Positions 41,100-54,500 are shown, numbered from the stretch's first letter. The stretch is 64,000 bases of DNA from Linyphia triangularis (GCA_963978545.1 OZ021727.1:22910943-22974942); one strand, 5' to 3'. Made by a program: numbers and translations. The notes: generated by a model from the letters alone, not told the origin.

Positions 41100-41640
41100 C
41101 AAAAAGTCAACAATTAAAAATTAACGCACGAATTCTTTCGGAGATCACGCACATAACAATCCTAAAATCCATCAACATCCGCATAAAAAAAAAATTAAAC
41201 ACTAAAAAATTCCACTAATAAGAATGAGGAAATAATCGTCCAGAAATACGTTGCCGTGAACAAATAACAATAATTAATAGTTAAGAGGAGAAATTCCAAA
41301 TCAATTTTTCATTCCAGTTCAACGAGTGATGTAAACAAACTTTAAAACCAAATTAATCAAACAGGATCCTCCTACCATCAGATGCCTTGAGCGTGACTCT
41401 TCAACCGACAAACGAGGACCCGCTTCCCAGACAATGGGATTTCGATGAGACTTGTGAGAAATCTGTCTTGTTTTAAAAAACTGTCTCATTTTCACGGCGT
41501 GCTCATCTGACGGATCACAGAAAATGAAGAAAATTAATCTTCTCTGACGTGAGAACGGGTCGAGGAAACGAATATATAAATATACAGGACTTCCGTAGCT
41601 TTCCTGGTTATCCATTCGACTGTTTCAGATGTATTATAGT
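41100..41640. other. Less AT-biased island, no gene recognised
   Basis: A 98-codon minus-strand ORF (41319-41615) is open but has no domain and no convincing splice sites in a phase that would fit the LDLa gene. It could be a regulatory element near the promoter side of the large intron. Confidence 0.3.
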
Positions 41641-42456
41641 AGCACAAAATGAGATAGTTTTTTATATATTTTTTTTTTTATTTAGTTGAAAAATAAATTT
41701 GATTGTTTTTCTGCTTTAAATATATGTTTTTCTATAATATAAAAAAGTTTGTATTAAGTCATGACATAGAACTCCAAATTTCAGTAAATATATTAAACGC
41801 ATTATTCCTAAGGCTCCTTTATAAGTTAAAAAGCCATACATCCTAAAAAATTCGAATGCACATTTTGGCACTTTTAAGTTTAACCGTGGAAATTACATAT
41901 TTCTTTTATTGTTGTATTAGGTTTGTATGACTTAAGAACTTGAGCAATTCAATGAAATTAAAAGATTATTTCTAAGAGGTAATCAGAAAGTGACAAAATA
42001 TGCATTTGAATGTTTTTGAATTTCGGGCCTATCCTAGTAGAGGGATAGGGTATTGAAAATCCTACTTAAAAGACTCACGTAATCAATTAATATCATATAT
42101 TCAATCAAATTTATGTAAGAAGTTTCTTGTATGAACTACACTACACAAAGTATGAATATACTTTGCTACATAAATTAAAAGGTAGCAGATTTATTTTAAT
42201 GTAAAAATTATGTTTTTTATTGCATGAATACGAAACACTCAGAAAGTGACTTCTTAAACTCACAATTAATCGGGTTTTTACTAGCTCTTCGTATTTTTAG
42301 GCACATTACTATTAAGTGTGGCAAATTAAGTTATTTCTAAGCAGTCTCAAAGGTTGGGCCTGTTTTAGAAACACTCGTCAAAATCAATGCTTAATATAGG
42401 AATGTAAGGTGGACTATAATTTGGACTATAATTTAAGTGGGTTTCTTTAGAGTTAA

Positions 42457-42489
<33 letters not shown>

Positions 42490-45400
42490 TAGTTTTCAAC
42501 AGAAATTTATAAAATTATATAAGATATCATGAAATATGATCTCAAAAAAGTTTAAAAATAATTTTGACAAAAGTTTTTTTTAAAAATCATTTTAAAAAAT
42601 TACTTCAAATTTTTGTTATTGATGTTTTTATGATTAAATTACACGACATATTAAACTTTTATTGGATTGGATCCTTTTTGGTTTAAAACTTCATATTGTT
42701 ACAACTTTCTTTCACCAATAAAGTTTTAAAACTTCAACATAAATCCTTAGACTACCAGATTTCCTTCCGTTATTTAAAATGTCAGCAAATGTTTTTCTTT
42801 CTCCATACTTAATTTTTTCAAGGTATTAATAATATGAGTACAAATTTTTTAGATATATTGATTAGAACGGAATCTTGACGACACTAAACACTCTTCAACT
42901 TTAATCATTGTATACAACTATGGTACATCATGTCAATCATAATGTCATACAAGTATTACTAAATTAGCAATTAGTAACAAAATATTTAATTTCGACTAGT
43001 CTTTCCAAAATCAAGATATCGCATTTGAATGCGCTCTCCTCAGATGTCCAATAAAAGCTTGCCTAAAAATTATAGGCTCAGAACAATCTTTACAAATGCA
43101 AAATAAATGAATCTGCCAGTGGTCAATTTCCGGCAGAAACAGAAGAAAAAGCAGAGAAATTGAGGAAGTCTAGACTGTAGGACTTTTTTTTTTTTTTTTT
43201 TTATGAAGATAGAGAAAGAAGTTGGCGTGGGCTGGACTGAACGACTTGCCACAAAAACCCGGTCGGAATAAACTCGACCACTAGTGAGACACACCCATTG
43301 GAGTTAAGAACTTATAGAGAAAGGGGACATTTATGGAGTTTTATCTATCTATGATTATTTTATGGGGTGTCATAAGCTTAGTATCACTTTTCGTAGAAGA
43401 TATAGATACAATATTTTTTATTTTATTTTTAATGTTTGCAGGATGTGGAGATGAAAATAAGGAAAGATCAAACAATAACTCCATGTCTTCAGTACACGCA
43501 AAATATAACTTAAGACAGAAATACTCGTTTTTTGACAACATGTGATGAAAGATGGATAATTCTTTTTGAATATGAACCTTGATAAAGACAGGGACAACCA
43601 TCATTAAAAAGACTTGTTCTTTGACAACCATACAAATATAAATGAGCTTTAACTGAAAAATTTATCTTTTACTATGATTATTAAAACTATAAATATTAAT
43701 GTACGTCCTAAATATTTTATATTAACTATTTATGTTCGCATATGAATTTCAAATTTAATGGTTGCCAAAATTATTTTGAGTACTCAATAATTATATTATT
43801 CAGTAAACTAAAATAAATTTAACAGCTTTCAAATGTCAATGAAAATAAAAATAATTATTTAATAATTACGTTCTTCTGTTTATTTTTTATAAATGTGTGA
43901 CTAAAAGAACTAATTCATTTACTTGAAATAAAATTATTTGTCTTTATAGTGTACCGCTTTCCCCAATTTATCATTTATAAAGCAACAACTTTTTTAAATT
44001 AAACCTAGTTAACATAAATTTTTAGAATAAGTATAATACTAATTTATTTAATGTACTAATTAATGTAAAATAAATATTAGAAAATATTTGTTAAATTGAA
44101 AAAAATATTTTTTTTAAATTAATTAAATAACAATATATTAATGTAAATTAAAAATAAATACGAAATTATATAATGTACTATAAATTTAAATTAAATAATA
44201 AAAATGAAAGTCTGTGAAAAATATTTCTTTACTCATTCAAAACTTAGGAATGCTACATATAATAAAAATAATATTCTTGATAATAACACATCTATAGGTC
44301 ATTGTTTACAAAACCTAAACAAATGATTTTCAAATTAGCCGACTGCTTCATTTTATTTAATTTTCTGGTTTAGATTAGACAATTTAATTTCTATTTTAAT
44401 TAAAAATATTCAATTCCATTATTTTAAATCAATAAATATAAAATTCAAAAGACGATTTTATTTAAAAGAATTCAAAGTATAATTAAATTTTAACCTGGAA
44501 TACGTTACAGCATTACGAAATTTCATTGCGTTTGTTTTCTTTAACGCATTCCATGTAGTTATATTACGAGTTTTTTCTCGCTTTGTAAAATCCAATTACA
44601 TTTTCAATTTTAATTCCTTTTGGCTTCCCTAATATTATGACTTTAATGAATGAAGTTTGCAACATTTTACATTAAATTTATTTTTTTATTAATTTAAGTG
44701 TTGAATTTATTTAAAATTTTTAACCATAAATACTTAGTAATTTAAAATGTTTTTATTACTTATCCCTAATGAATTTAGCGAAATGTTTGCTTAGCAAAAT
44801 TAAGCTTAGAATCTTACGAAGGATAATGTCATTTGTGTTTTCATTAAAATTAATATTCAATGTAAAGATCAATTAAAACATTAACAAGGGCATATTGAAA
44901 AATATAATTTTTCCATACATATAAAATTAATTAGGATAAAAATATAATTTTTTCAAACATATAAAATTAACATGAAAAGAAATACTTTATATGTAAAGTA
45001 TCTTTTTATTAAAATTAGTTTAGACGAAATTTGTATTTAGATTGTTTATTAATTAAAACTCGAATTTAACAATTTCAATATTTAAAATGTAGAAGTATCA
45101 AAATCCTTACACACGATACAATACTCAAATTACAGTACTATACTAACGATAAATTCTTTTCCCTTCTTCCAAAATTTACATCACAATTGAAATACTTCTA
45201 CTTATATATAACCATCCACATCGAAAAAGAATGCTTTACAAAGACTATTGAAATTCCTTGAATAATTCCACTGTGAATAAATCATAAATTCCTTTAATTT
45301 GAATTGCACCTCGTAGAATATCACCACTCCGCTCGTTTAGTTTCGGTTTCCGTAGCAGACTTCTAAATTTTTCCCACGTGCACACTTGTAACTTTTTTCC

Positions 45401-45521
45401 CAGTGTGCTCAAAAACAAAACAAGAAAATTCTTAGTTATAATGAATGATTGTTGATCAGCATTTGGTCGTTGGCTCAACTAATAGTTAATTAAAACTAAG
45501 AATTAAAAATTAAGCACTTAC

Positions 45522-45603
45522 CGGACTTTGCCAGCGACAATAATCCAATCTGTAATCCAACTATAAAAAACATCCACATTTCGTGCCGAGTCCAACAGCC
45601 CAT
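45522..45603 (-). CDS. First coding exon: signal peptide of the LDLa gene
   Basis: The minus-strand ATG at 45603 opens MGCWTRHEMWMFFIVGLQ and then IGLLSLAKS, a short polar start, a hydrophobic core and a small-residue end, that is, a secretory signal peptide. After 82 nt (27 codons plus one base) the frame meets CCG|GTAAGTG, a near-perfect donor at 45521-45520. The frame is closed upstream by an in-frame TGA near 45665, with no other ATG between, which decides the start; two further Met (codons 9 and 11) could be used instead. The phase-1 exit gives G, which joins AT of the exon at 3139 to make Asp. A signal-peptide exon in phase 1 followed by a phase 1-1 LDLa exon is a common architecture of extracellular proteins. 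Linkage to exon 2 is inferred from strand, phase and absence of a better candidate. Confidence 0.72.
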
Positions 45604-46100
45604 ATTTACAAGAAACCTATCAACAAATAGTCCAACTTCCAAAAGACAGTCACTTTGAATTGATCACACACCCATCAGATCAAGTTCCGATGGACACAAG
45701 TCAGACGATTTTTCCACTCTATACCAGTATAACTTTTCTTACTTCTAGAATGGCATCAAAAGATCAACCCACCAGTCTCATTGTAAAAAATAAAAATGCG
45801 TAGGTACTTTACGCTTCTTCCACACACGAACACTCGCCAACTTCTGACAAGAACCAAAAGTTGCCCGATATTCTACGGGACAGGTGAGTTTAGTTCGATT
45901 CTGACTTCGGTTTCCCGCCAAGCGATTGGTGAAGAGTTCTGTGACGTCAAAATGGAAGAAAATCCTTTTTCTTTCCCCCCTTTTACTGAACGGTTCTGTG
46001 CCCCGTGGACATAACACCACAACTGGTTTGCTGTTATTTTATTTCTTGTCAGCGCGCGCGAAGTTACGGTTCTTGTTTAGTTGGAAGTTTTTAACTGCTT
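45604..46100 (-). promoter_or_regulatory. Promoter-like block and 5' UTR of the LDLa gene
   Basis: Upstream of the signal-peptide exon, A+T drops and known promoter motifs cluster: a perfect CRE TGACGTCA (45942-45949), an inverted CCAAT (45925-45929), an E2F-like TTTCCCGCC (45911-45919), a GCGCGCGCG run (46052-46060) and an arthropod-initiator-like TCAGT on the minus strand (45989-45985). No TATA box at a useful spacing was seen. The exact start site is unknown. A plus-strand donor-like CAG|GTGAGT at 45884-45885 hints that transcription may also leave in the other direction. Confidence 0.5.
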
Positions 46101-46797
46101 GACTTATTTTCCATTTACAGGCAGCATCCTTTTTCGATCTTTCTGTTTTCGCTCATGGACACTTTTTAATCTTCTGCATCCTTGCCGGAGAATGTTTTGT
46201 TTACATTCTTTGTATTACGGATCGGGTGCTTCGTTTATAAGTCCTCTGGAAGGACCAATGCTTTTTGAATAGAAAGTGCTCGAACTGTGAAAATATTTTT
46301 TTTTTTTAAAGAATTCTGCTTGACCTTCTACATTCCCTCAATATCACATTATTTCAATATAATCAGTATTCTTAAAACATTTACAACATCCCATTCATAG
46401 ATTAAAAATATTTTCTTTTGTTTAAAGAGCTTGAAAAGGTTCTATATTTCTGCGATTTGCCTTCCACTCTCCTTTTATAATTTCACATCATTTTCAAAGA
46501 TAAACAATTATAAGTTTCCAATGTTCATAATAATTATATAATTTTTTAGAGGAAAAAAAATACTGTTGCCGGGTTTAGAATTAAACGAGGCTTAATGTAA
46601 AGTTATTTACTTAAAGATCTCTATAAAATAAAAATAAAAGATTTTAATTTCAATTAAATAAGTAAATGAATTAATGAATAAATTAAATGTTATTTTATTT
46701 AAAATGACTCTCTCCTATAACAACAAGTATATGGACAGATATTCAGAACTTTAATTAACTGTTTTCTTTTGGTTTGAATTTTCATTCACAACATTTA

Positions 46798-48446
46798 AAG
46801 TGACTCCCAAAAGTTTTTGTACTCTTACAAATTTCAATGAAATACGTATTACATAATCCATCTCAAAAATTAATATTTCACAGAATATGATTTTTTTAAC
46901 AGTATTTCTAATTTCATCTTAATAAAACTACATAAAATATTTTTAATGCATAGTAAAACTTTTTCTAGAAAAATCATTTTAACCTTTTTTTAAATATTAG
47001 TATTTAATGTTATATTTTGTTAAATTAGTTATTCGTATGATATCTTTTAGCATTCACAACAGCTTTTATGCGTCTGAGCATAAATTTTACTAATTTTTTG
47101 TTTTAATTTTTGGATCAATGTTCCTTCATTCTTCGATCATTACTGTTTTTAGTTGGCTTTTCCTTTTAATGTCGTGTCTTCTTACTTTGGCCTCCAATTC
47201 TCTCCAAATCTGTTCTTTTAGGTTCAAAATCTGTCGACTGAGGTAGTGTTTTTAGATTTTGTGGGCAATTATAGGCAACAGAAGCGATCATTGAAAGCTG
47301 TGTTTTAGGATCATTATCTTGATAAAAAATTAAGTTATCTGTTATATCCAAAGTTTGGGCTGACAAATTTAATTTATCTTTCAAAATATTACACAGAGTT
47401 GAGGATTCAATATTCCATCTTTACACACCAATTTACCAAGTCCTAATGCTGATAAACACCCACACACAAAAACACTTCCACCTCCATGCTTTACTGTTCC
47501 CACAAAGTTCTTGGTATTAAGTTAATCGTTTTTCTTCTCCACACAATAATGCGGCCATCGAAACCAAAAAAATTAAATTTTCTTTTATCGTCAAATAAGT
47601 CCTGATTCTAATACGTTTATAGCTTAATATTTAGCATTGCCTTTGTAAAGAAAAGGTGAAGCTTTCTATTTTTAGCATTTACGAAATTTTTCCTTCGAAC
47701 AGAACACCCAAGTAGTTCAGTTGATCTGACTATTTTTCAAACAGTTTCAAGTGAAATTGAAGTCAAAATTTTTTTCCTGTGTTCTGAAAAACTGTTGTAC
47801 CACACAAACGTGGATTTTTCTCAGATTTCCCTACAATAAATCTCTATTCACGTTCAGATAACTGTTTTGTGCAATCTCTTCTTGGCTGGTTTTGGTTTCA
47901 ATTTTCTTATTTAAAACGTTTTGTTACATACTAAACAGTTGAATGAAATAGAATTAATATATTAAACATACCATACAATATATTTACTACTATTACGATG
48001 GAATATGATCAATTTTAGACTGCTGTGCGTTGATTCGTTACGGCTACGAGTTATTTTAAATAATAAATAGATTATAACAAAATATAGAAGGCCAATATTG
48101 CAGGCATTCGATTTTTTTAAATGCCTCTACAATGCAAAAATGAAAAAAATGCGTAAAAAAATAATTTTATTTATGAAGTTACTAGAAACTGTTATGATGT
48201 GGAAACTCTTTTGCGTTTTTTTTTTTTTTTTTTTTTTTTTTTCCTTTTCTTTTTTCGCTTGTTTGTGAATTTATATTTTTATACAACTAAAACGATTCAA
48301 TACTTCTTTTAAAAATCTTATGTTTCATTCAGAATTAAATGAGCATTCTACAAACCAATATTGAAGTTAATATTCGAATTCAATTCCAAACTACAGCACT
48401 TTTTCTACAAATTTTTAAAGTGTTCGAATTATTTTGGTAGCCATTT
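46798..48446 (-). pseudogene. Complete-length but decayed Tc1-like transposon
   Basis: The left end AGTGACTCCCAAAAGTTTTT and the inverted right end ATGGCTACCAAAATAATTCG are related terminal repeats; TA lies at 46796-46797 and 48447-48448. The length of 1649 bp is typical of Tc1. On the minus strand the transposase is readable with stops and frameshifts: 'FGFDGRIIVWRRK', 'KHGGGSVFVCGC'-like sequence, 'NLIFYQDNDPKTQLS' (second catalytic Asp), 'PQSTDFEPKEQIWRELEAKV' after a frameshift (catalytic Glu, 33 residues on, one short of DD34E), and the C-terminal 'LRRIKAVVNAKR'. The longest clean piece is 47166-47384. Autonomous movement is excluded. Confidence 0.92.
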
Positions 48447-49924
48447 TAGGTTTTCATTTCCATATAGGGACGAAATATCGATTTTTTAACATAATTTTCG
48501 TACATTTTATTTATCATGGGTATACTAAATTTTGTGAAGATATGTTTATCAGAGCAGACTAAAAATGATCTAAGCTAGACATTTAAGTTCACCTTACCTC
48601 TTTGTTTAATAAATGTAGTAATGCTGTTATAAATTCTTTATTCAACCATCTCTGCAGCATTAATGCACACTGCATCTATGTTTCCCGAATATATGTGAGC
48701 TTTTCCGCTGAATCATGCCACACGAATATACTGATGCCTGACTTCAGAAGGGTTAACACACGAGGGTAACTTTCTTTAAAACTGTTTCGACATAAACTGT
48801 TTTCAAAACATTTAGCATTTAGAAGTAAGTAGGATGTACTTCATTTTATAAAAATATGGAGTTAAAAATAGCTCATAAAATAGCACTATCAGTTTTAATA
48901 CATGTATGTAATAATTTTTTAATGAAATTTAAATTTATTAATCCATTAAACGCAAATATAAAACCAACACTCATAAATTGTGCACAGATTAAGACAGTTC
49001 AAGTAACTTTTTTGTACAGAACTTTATTTTCTCCTTAAAATGCGACTTATTCGTTGAGGATAATGGGTTTTCGGATAATGTTTGCGACAGTGTACAAATG
49101 CACAGTTTCCTATTTTCCAAATACTTCTGTGCGAATTATTCTTGCTATTTATCAGTTTTGAAATTATCACACCATCAAATTAACCTTAAAATATATATTT
49201 CCGAATCTTTAAATTCTAGTGTAGCATAAGGAACAGAGTAAAAACTTTAATCGTTGACAATAATATATTATATTAATAATGAATAGGCTCAACAACAATA
49301 TAAGATTTTGTCACTACTATCAAAGATTTCAACACGAAAGGTTGGGGAAAAAAATCATCCCATATCCTGACTCATTAAGTCCAGAGTTCTACTTTTTGAA
49401 TTAAAATAAGTGTCCAGCAAGGGCTTCATTCAATAAATGTCTGAGAAATATAATGTAATTATAAGGTATATTTGTTTAAAAATATAAATATATTAGTAGG
49501 GAAAACTGCTGCACAATAGAAAAATGTTCATTTTTTTTTTTTTTTTTTTTTTACTGTTAAAATTTTCTGTACCATGCCCCTTGGCGAGTTATCAAAAAAG
49601 TCGCCAAATTTTGAATGACGTCAAAACACGCCGTGTTTTAAAATCTGTGGTTGATGGTTGTCCAAATTCAGTGACAAATCGTCAACTTTCAAAAACTTTC
49701 AAAGAAGCATCTTTCAGTGAATCTTAACCGTCTTTACTTTAACATGTCACTTTAACAGGTTAGTTATATGTCATTTGAATTCTTTATTAGTGGGATCCGT
49801 ATGCAATTTGCGTTCTTAAGATTGATTGGGGCGATTACTTTTTTGGGAGTTCAACATTGTTAGAAATTGTTTTCCATTCCTGTGAGATTTAAGATTCCTT
49901 AGCTTTCCTCGCCGTGCTTAAAAT

Positions 49925-50130
49925 ACTATTTTCGGTAAAACTTTCAAGTTCGGTACAGATTCTTCGTCAAGAACGGTTTACATGAAACCGCGCCAAATTA
50001 TGGCAACCGCGGACAGTTCACTTGTTTTATTTAAAAAAAAAAATTGCGGCGAATGCCATTTCTTGACGAAAATCATCTTGGCGCAGAATCCGTACCGTAC
50101 TTGGAATTTTAACCAAAAGTTTAAAGAACA
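49925..50130. repeat. Imperfect inverted repeat around 50.0 kb
   Basis: GTAAAACTTTCAAGTTCGGT then ACAGATTCTTCGTCAAGA (left) corresponds on the other strand to GTTAAAATTCCAAGTACGGT then ACGGATTCTGCGCCAAGA (right, about 50065-50125). The region between contains ACCGCG and GCGGCG. It may be a foldback element core; ends and target duplications are not clear. The ORF 49982-50293 crosses it without recognisable domains. Confidence 0.5.
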
Positions 50131-50794
50131 TTTTGTTCAGAAGCAATTTATCCTGTACATGACTATTGGACATAAAATACAAAGCTTCCTTGGCTTGGGA
50201 CAAAAACGATTATCTACTTTTTTTTACAAAGTGACCGTAAAGTCTATGCGATGTAAAATATTTACGAGGATTTCTTGTCTAATCATCAAATGACACTTTT
50301 AATCATTTTTAAATATTTTGATAGAAAATTACTCTAACCTTTTCCATCTGGAAGAGCATTGGCTCTATAATGAGAATTTTGAAATGTTGGGGATTTCATA
50401 AAGGTACAAATTACAGATTCTTATGGAAATCTGAATATTTTTGTCACTATCTCGAAAAATTGAAGAACCTCTTTTCTATTTAATTCTATTCTTTTTTATT
50501 ATGTTTAAAACACACGTTAAGGAGATAAGTATCCTTATTTATATGTTAATTTTATGTACAGAAATTGAGCAAACAATGCAAAACGTGTATGTTTTCCAAC
50601 GTTATAATTATTTAATTAAATTTATTATAATGGATTTATATATGCATTACTGGTTGCATTGATAAACAAATTGTATTTTCAGCTATTTCAAAGATTAGTA
50701 GTTTTATCACACCAAATACCTATAATTGGGGAATTTTTAAACACATTTATAACTCACCAATCACAGAGTGGTTCTATTATTTGTGAGTAGAATG

Positions 50795-52250
50795 TGTAAT
50801 ATTTAGTGAAATGCATAATATGAGTATAATATTTAATGTTCAACGAAATGCGTAATATGTGAACATAATAAGTAATGTTTCTTGAAATGCATAATATATA
50901 AGTAGAATGTGTAATGTTTAGTGAAATGCATAATATGAGTATAATGTGTAATTTTTAAGAAAATGCATATTATGTGAGTAGAATGTATAAATTTTAGTTA
51001 AATGCATAATATATAAGTACAATGTTTAATGTTTAGTGAAACCCATAATATGTAATGTTTTATAAAATGCATAATATATAAGTAAAATGTGTAAGATTTA
51101 GTGAAATGCATAATATGAGTATAATGTGTAATGTATACGAAAATGCATAGTATGTAATGTTTTGTGAAATGCATAATATATAAGTATAATATGTAATTTT
51201 TAGTTAAATGCATAATAAATAAGGGTAAAATGTAATGTTTAGGGAAATGCATAATATGTGAGTAGAATGTGTAATGATTAGTGAAATGCATAAAATGAGT
51301 ATAATGTGTAATGTTTAAGGAAATGCATAAGATGTGAGTAGGATATGTAATGTTTAAGGAAATGCATAATATGTGAGTATAATATTTAATGTTCAACGAA
51401 ATGCGTAATATGTGAACATAATAAGTAATGTTTCTTGAAATGCATAATATATAAGTAGAATGTGTAATGTTTAGTGAAATGCATAAAATGAGTATAATGT
51501 GTAATGCTTAAGAAAATGCATAATATGTGAGTATAGTATGTAATGTTTAATGAAATGCATAAAATGAGTATAATGTGTAATGTTTAGTAAAATGCAATAT
51601 ATATAAGAAAAATGTGTAATGATTAGTGAAATGCATAAAATGTGTAATGATTAGTGAAATGCATAAAATGAGTGTAATGTAAAATGTTTGAGAAAATACA
51701 TAAAATGTTAGTAGAATATGTAATGTTTAATGAAATGCATAATATATAAGTAGAATATGTAATGTTTAGTGAAATGCGTAATATATAAGTAAAATGTGTA
51801 ATGTTTAGTGAAATGCATAATATGTAAGAAAAATGTGAAATGTTTAGTAAAATGCATATTATAAGTATAATGTGGAATTTTTATGTAAATGTATAATATG
51901 TGAGTAGAATATATAAATTTTAGGGAAATGCTTAATACATAAGTGCAATGTTTAATGTTTAGTGAAATGCATAATATGTGAGTAGAATATGTAATGTTTA
52001 GTGAAATGCATAGTATATAAGTAGAATGTATAATGTTTTATGAAATGCATAATATATAAGTAGAATGTGTAATGTTTAGTGAAATGTATAATAAATAAGT
52101 AGAATGTGTAATGTTTAGTGAAATGTATAAATGTGTCATGTTTAATGAAATGGATAATATGTGAGTACAATGTTTAAAGTTTAGTGAAATGCGAAATACT
52201 TTATTAGAATAAATAATGTTTCATTGCAATGCGTAATGTGTCATATGAAC
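50795..52250. repeat. Minisatellite of about 37-39-bp units with higher-order structure
   Basis: About 35 copies of a unit close to ATGCATAATATATAAGTAGA then ATGTGTAATGTTTAGTGAA run for 1.45 kb. Variants of 37 bp (...ATGAGTATAATGTG...) and 39 bp alternate. A block of about 150 bp beginning TGAGTATAATATTTAATGTT recurs almost unchanged at 50821 and 51374, a 553-bp step of about 14 units. As 39 is a multiple of three, minus-strand ORFs read a 13-residue repeat (KHYTFYLYIMHFT); these are artefacts unless proved expressed. Confidence 0.95.
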
Positions 52251-53187
52251 ATTCTTTGAAGTAAAAATGTCAAATTTAGCAATCTGTAACTACTTTTGAA
52301 AAATAAATAGTTTTTTACAACCTCATTGGCATCGTCATTTATTTTTGTGTCATTTACTTATTACATCTTATATAATTTTAATCCATAAAAATACTTAATT
52401 TGTATAATTTTCTTTATTTATAAAAATGATTAAAATTATCCATTTTTTTCCCCCCCTATGTATTGCGTTTCTGGGAGTTTAAGAATGTTTTGCTCCAATT
52501 TTTATAAAAAATTTGCCTTACTAGTTGTGAACAGTACTTTCGTAACATAAATTATATATTTTAATCGAGAAAAAAATGGTAAAATGAATCGCATCGTGTT
52601 GTTTACCATTCTTTTTCACAATTGCAATAATTTTTACGAATATTTGGACAGATATAACTGCTATGTTTAATATCTTTGATGTCTTCACTCTTCTTCTAAA
52701 ATTGTATTTTTCTTTAGAGCCAAAGGGTAGTTGTTCTTTTGCAAAAGGTAACTTTTTTGCATTTTTCTTTTGTAAGCGGTAAAGTCGCTATATTTATTTA
52801 TTACTAGCAGACCCGGCCACGCGTTGCTGTGGCTAAGGTTTTTGTTATATTACATAGTAGTAAACTATTCAAGGGAAACTGTAGGAGAACACCAGTCATG
52901 GGGACCACCATGCTTTTTTACACAGATGCCATTTGTAAAAAAAACATGGCGACCTCCATGATTGATTTTCTACTACCTTTGATATTGAGCAAAAATCAAT
53001 ACAAAAGAAATAAATTTAATTTTTTTTATTTTTTGTATTCAAGTTTGTAACAAATGAATACATTACAAAGTTGTTAGTAAATAACACGTGACACTTAAAC
53101 TTATAAATGAGGTAGGTAGGGCAGATAGTTTTAAATCTTTAACAATAATGTTTATTATTTTTAATTATAAATACTTTTAATTTCAAT

Positions 53188-53319
53188 TTAATTTAGCACT
53201 AATCGGTGCACAATACTTTTGGTTAACCTGTCTTTAGCTAACACAAATAGATTCGACGGTTTTCCTACACGTGAACATGCAACAAATAGTTGCCCATTAC
53301 TTACATGTATATATTTTAA
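53188..53319 (-). pseudogene. C-terminal end of a Helitron Pif1-like helicase
   Basis: A 43-residue frame ends naturally at TAA. It reads HVSNGQLFVACSRVGKPSNL then FVLAKDRLTKSIVHRLVLN. 'GQL.VA.SRVG.P.NL' is the conserved C-terminal motif VI region of Helitron/Pif1 helicases, followed by the usual short tail. An in-frame stop lies directly upstream (53322-53320) and no earlier helicase motif was found, so this is only a relic. Its distance of about 380 bp from the CTAG end is as expected. Confidence 0.88.
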
Positions 53320-53635
53320 TTAAAGATTTTTGAACAATGAAGCACTAATAATTAAAAAGCAAGAAAAATTACACTGTATTACTTTTACTATAATATGAAT
53401 TGAATTTATACTTCAGTCTAAATAACACGTGGCCGGCTATGCTATTGTTTGATGAAAGGTTCATTGCTGCGTAAGCGTAAGGTCGCTTCGCAGAATGAAA
53501 ACTAATTGTAAGGAAAGCCTTAATATTAGAAGCTCCTCCCTTGTCGAGAAACAATAAAAAGAAAAGCCCCGTTAATAATTATAACACAACACTCCTTTAA
53601 GAATATTTTAACACGTGATGTTTGTAAAAAGCAAA

Positions 53636-54500
53636 ATTAGAAGGTCAAAACTACTTATGTTGAAACTTTCAGAGCTATTAGAAGTCACTTTTTGTGAAAA
53701 TATTAATTAAAAATTCATTAAAAAAACCAATTAAAATTATAACGTTCTTTTTGCCAAAAGTCCAATCAGAAGGCCAAAACTATTTTTGTTGAAAATTTCA
53801 GAAATGTAGCCCAATTAGAAATCGTTTTGTAAAATATTTGTTAATTAATTAATTAAAAAACAAATAAAATTTAAAAATTATGTTTTTCAAAAGTCCAATT
53901 AGAAGGCCAAAACTACTTATGTTCAAAATGTCAGAGCTGTAGCCCTATTAGAAATTGTTTTGTAAAATATTTATTAATTAAAAAATTAATCAAAAGAGAA
54001 CTAAATAAAAATGTGAACGTTCTTTTTTTTCAAAAGTCCAATTAGAAGGCCAATACTATTTGTGTTGAAAATTTTAGAACTGTAGCCTTATTAGAAATTA
54101 TTTTGTAAAATATTTATTAATTAATTAAAAAAGTCAATTAAAAAAGAACAAAATTTTTTTTTTTAATTCTGTTTTTTAAAAATCTAATTAGAAGGCTAAA
54201 ACTACTTATGTTGAAAATTTCAGAACTGTAGTCCTATTAGAAGTCGTTTTGTAAAAAAAAAAATTGTTAATTAAGAAAATTAATTAAAAAATAACTAATT
54301 AAAATTGTAACGTTCTGTTTTTCAAAAGTCTAAATAGATTGCTAAAACTACTTATGTTTAAAATTTCAGAGCTGTATCTCTATTTGAAGTCACTTTGTAA
54401 AAAAAATTAATAAAAAAATAACTAATTAAAATTTTAACATTCTGTTTGACATACATAAAATTCGAAAGCTAAAACTTCTTATGTTGAAAATTGTTTTGGG
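53636..54500. repeat. Internal Helitron minisatellite, seven units of about 127-146 bp
   Basis: The phrase AGAAGGCCAAAACTACTTAT then GTTGAAAATTTCAGAGCTGT recurs near 53646, 53775, 53908, 54051, 54197, 54343 and 54470. The phrases CCTATTAGAAGTCATTTTGT and 'AATTAAAATTGTAACGTTCTG' lie between. Unit length varies mainly by AATTAA-rich spacer. Confidence 0.85.

Noticed and set aside
41319..41615. 98-codon minus-strand ORF as an extra exon of the LDLa gene
   Set aside because: No acceptor/donor pair in phase 1 and no domain.
45796..46014. Plus-strand ORF with a GTGAGT donor at 45885
   Set aside because: Not called as a gene: the peptide has no signal, domain or partner exon; kept only as a hint of divergent transcription.
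49524..49727. 67-codon plus-strand ORF possibly from a transposon DNA-binding domain
   Set aside because: Begins in a T homopolymer, and the remaining 50 residues give no confident family signature.
50998..52170. Minus-strand ORFs with repeated YLYIMHFTKHYTF peptides
   Set aside because: The 39-bp minisatellite unit is a multiple of three, so open frames arise without selection; no start context or splice sites support a gene.
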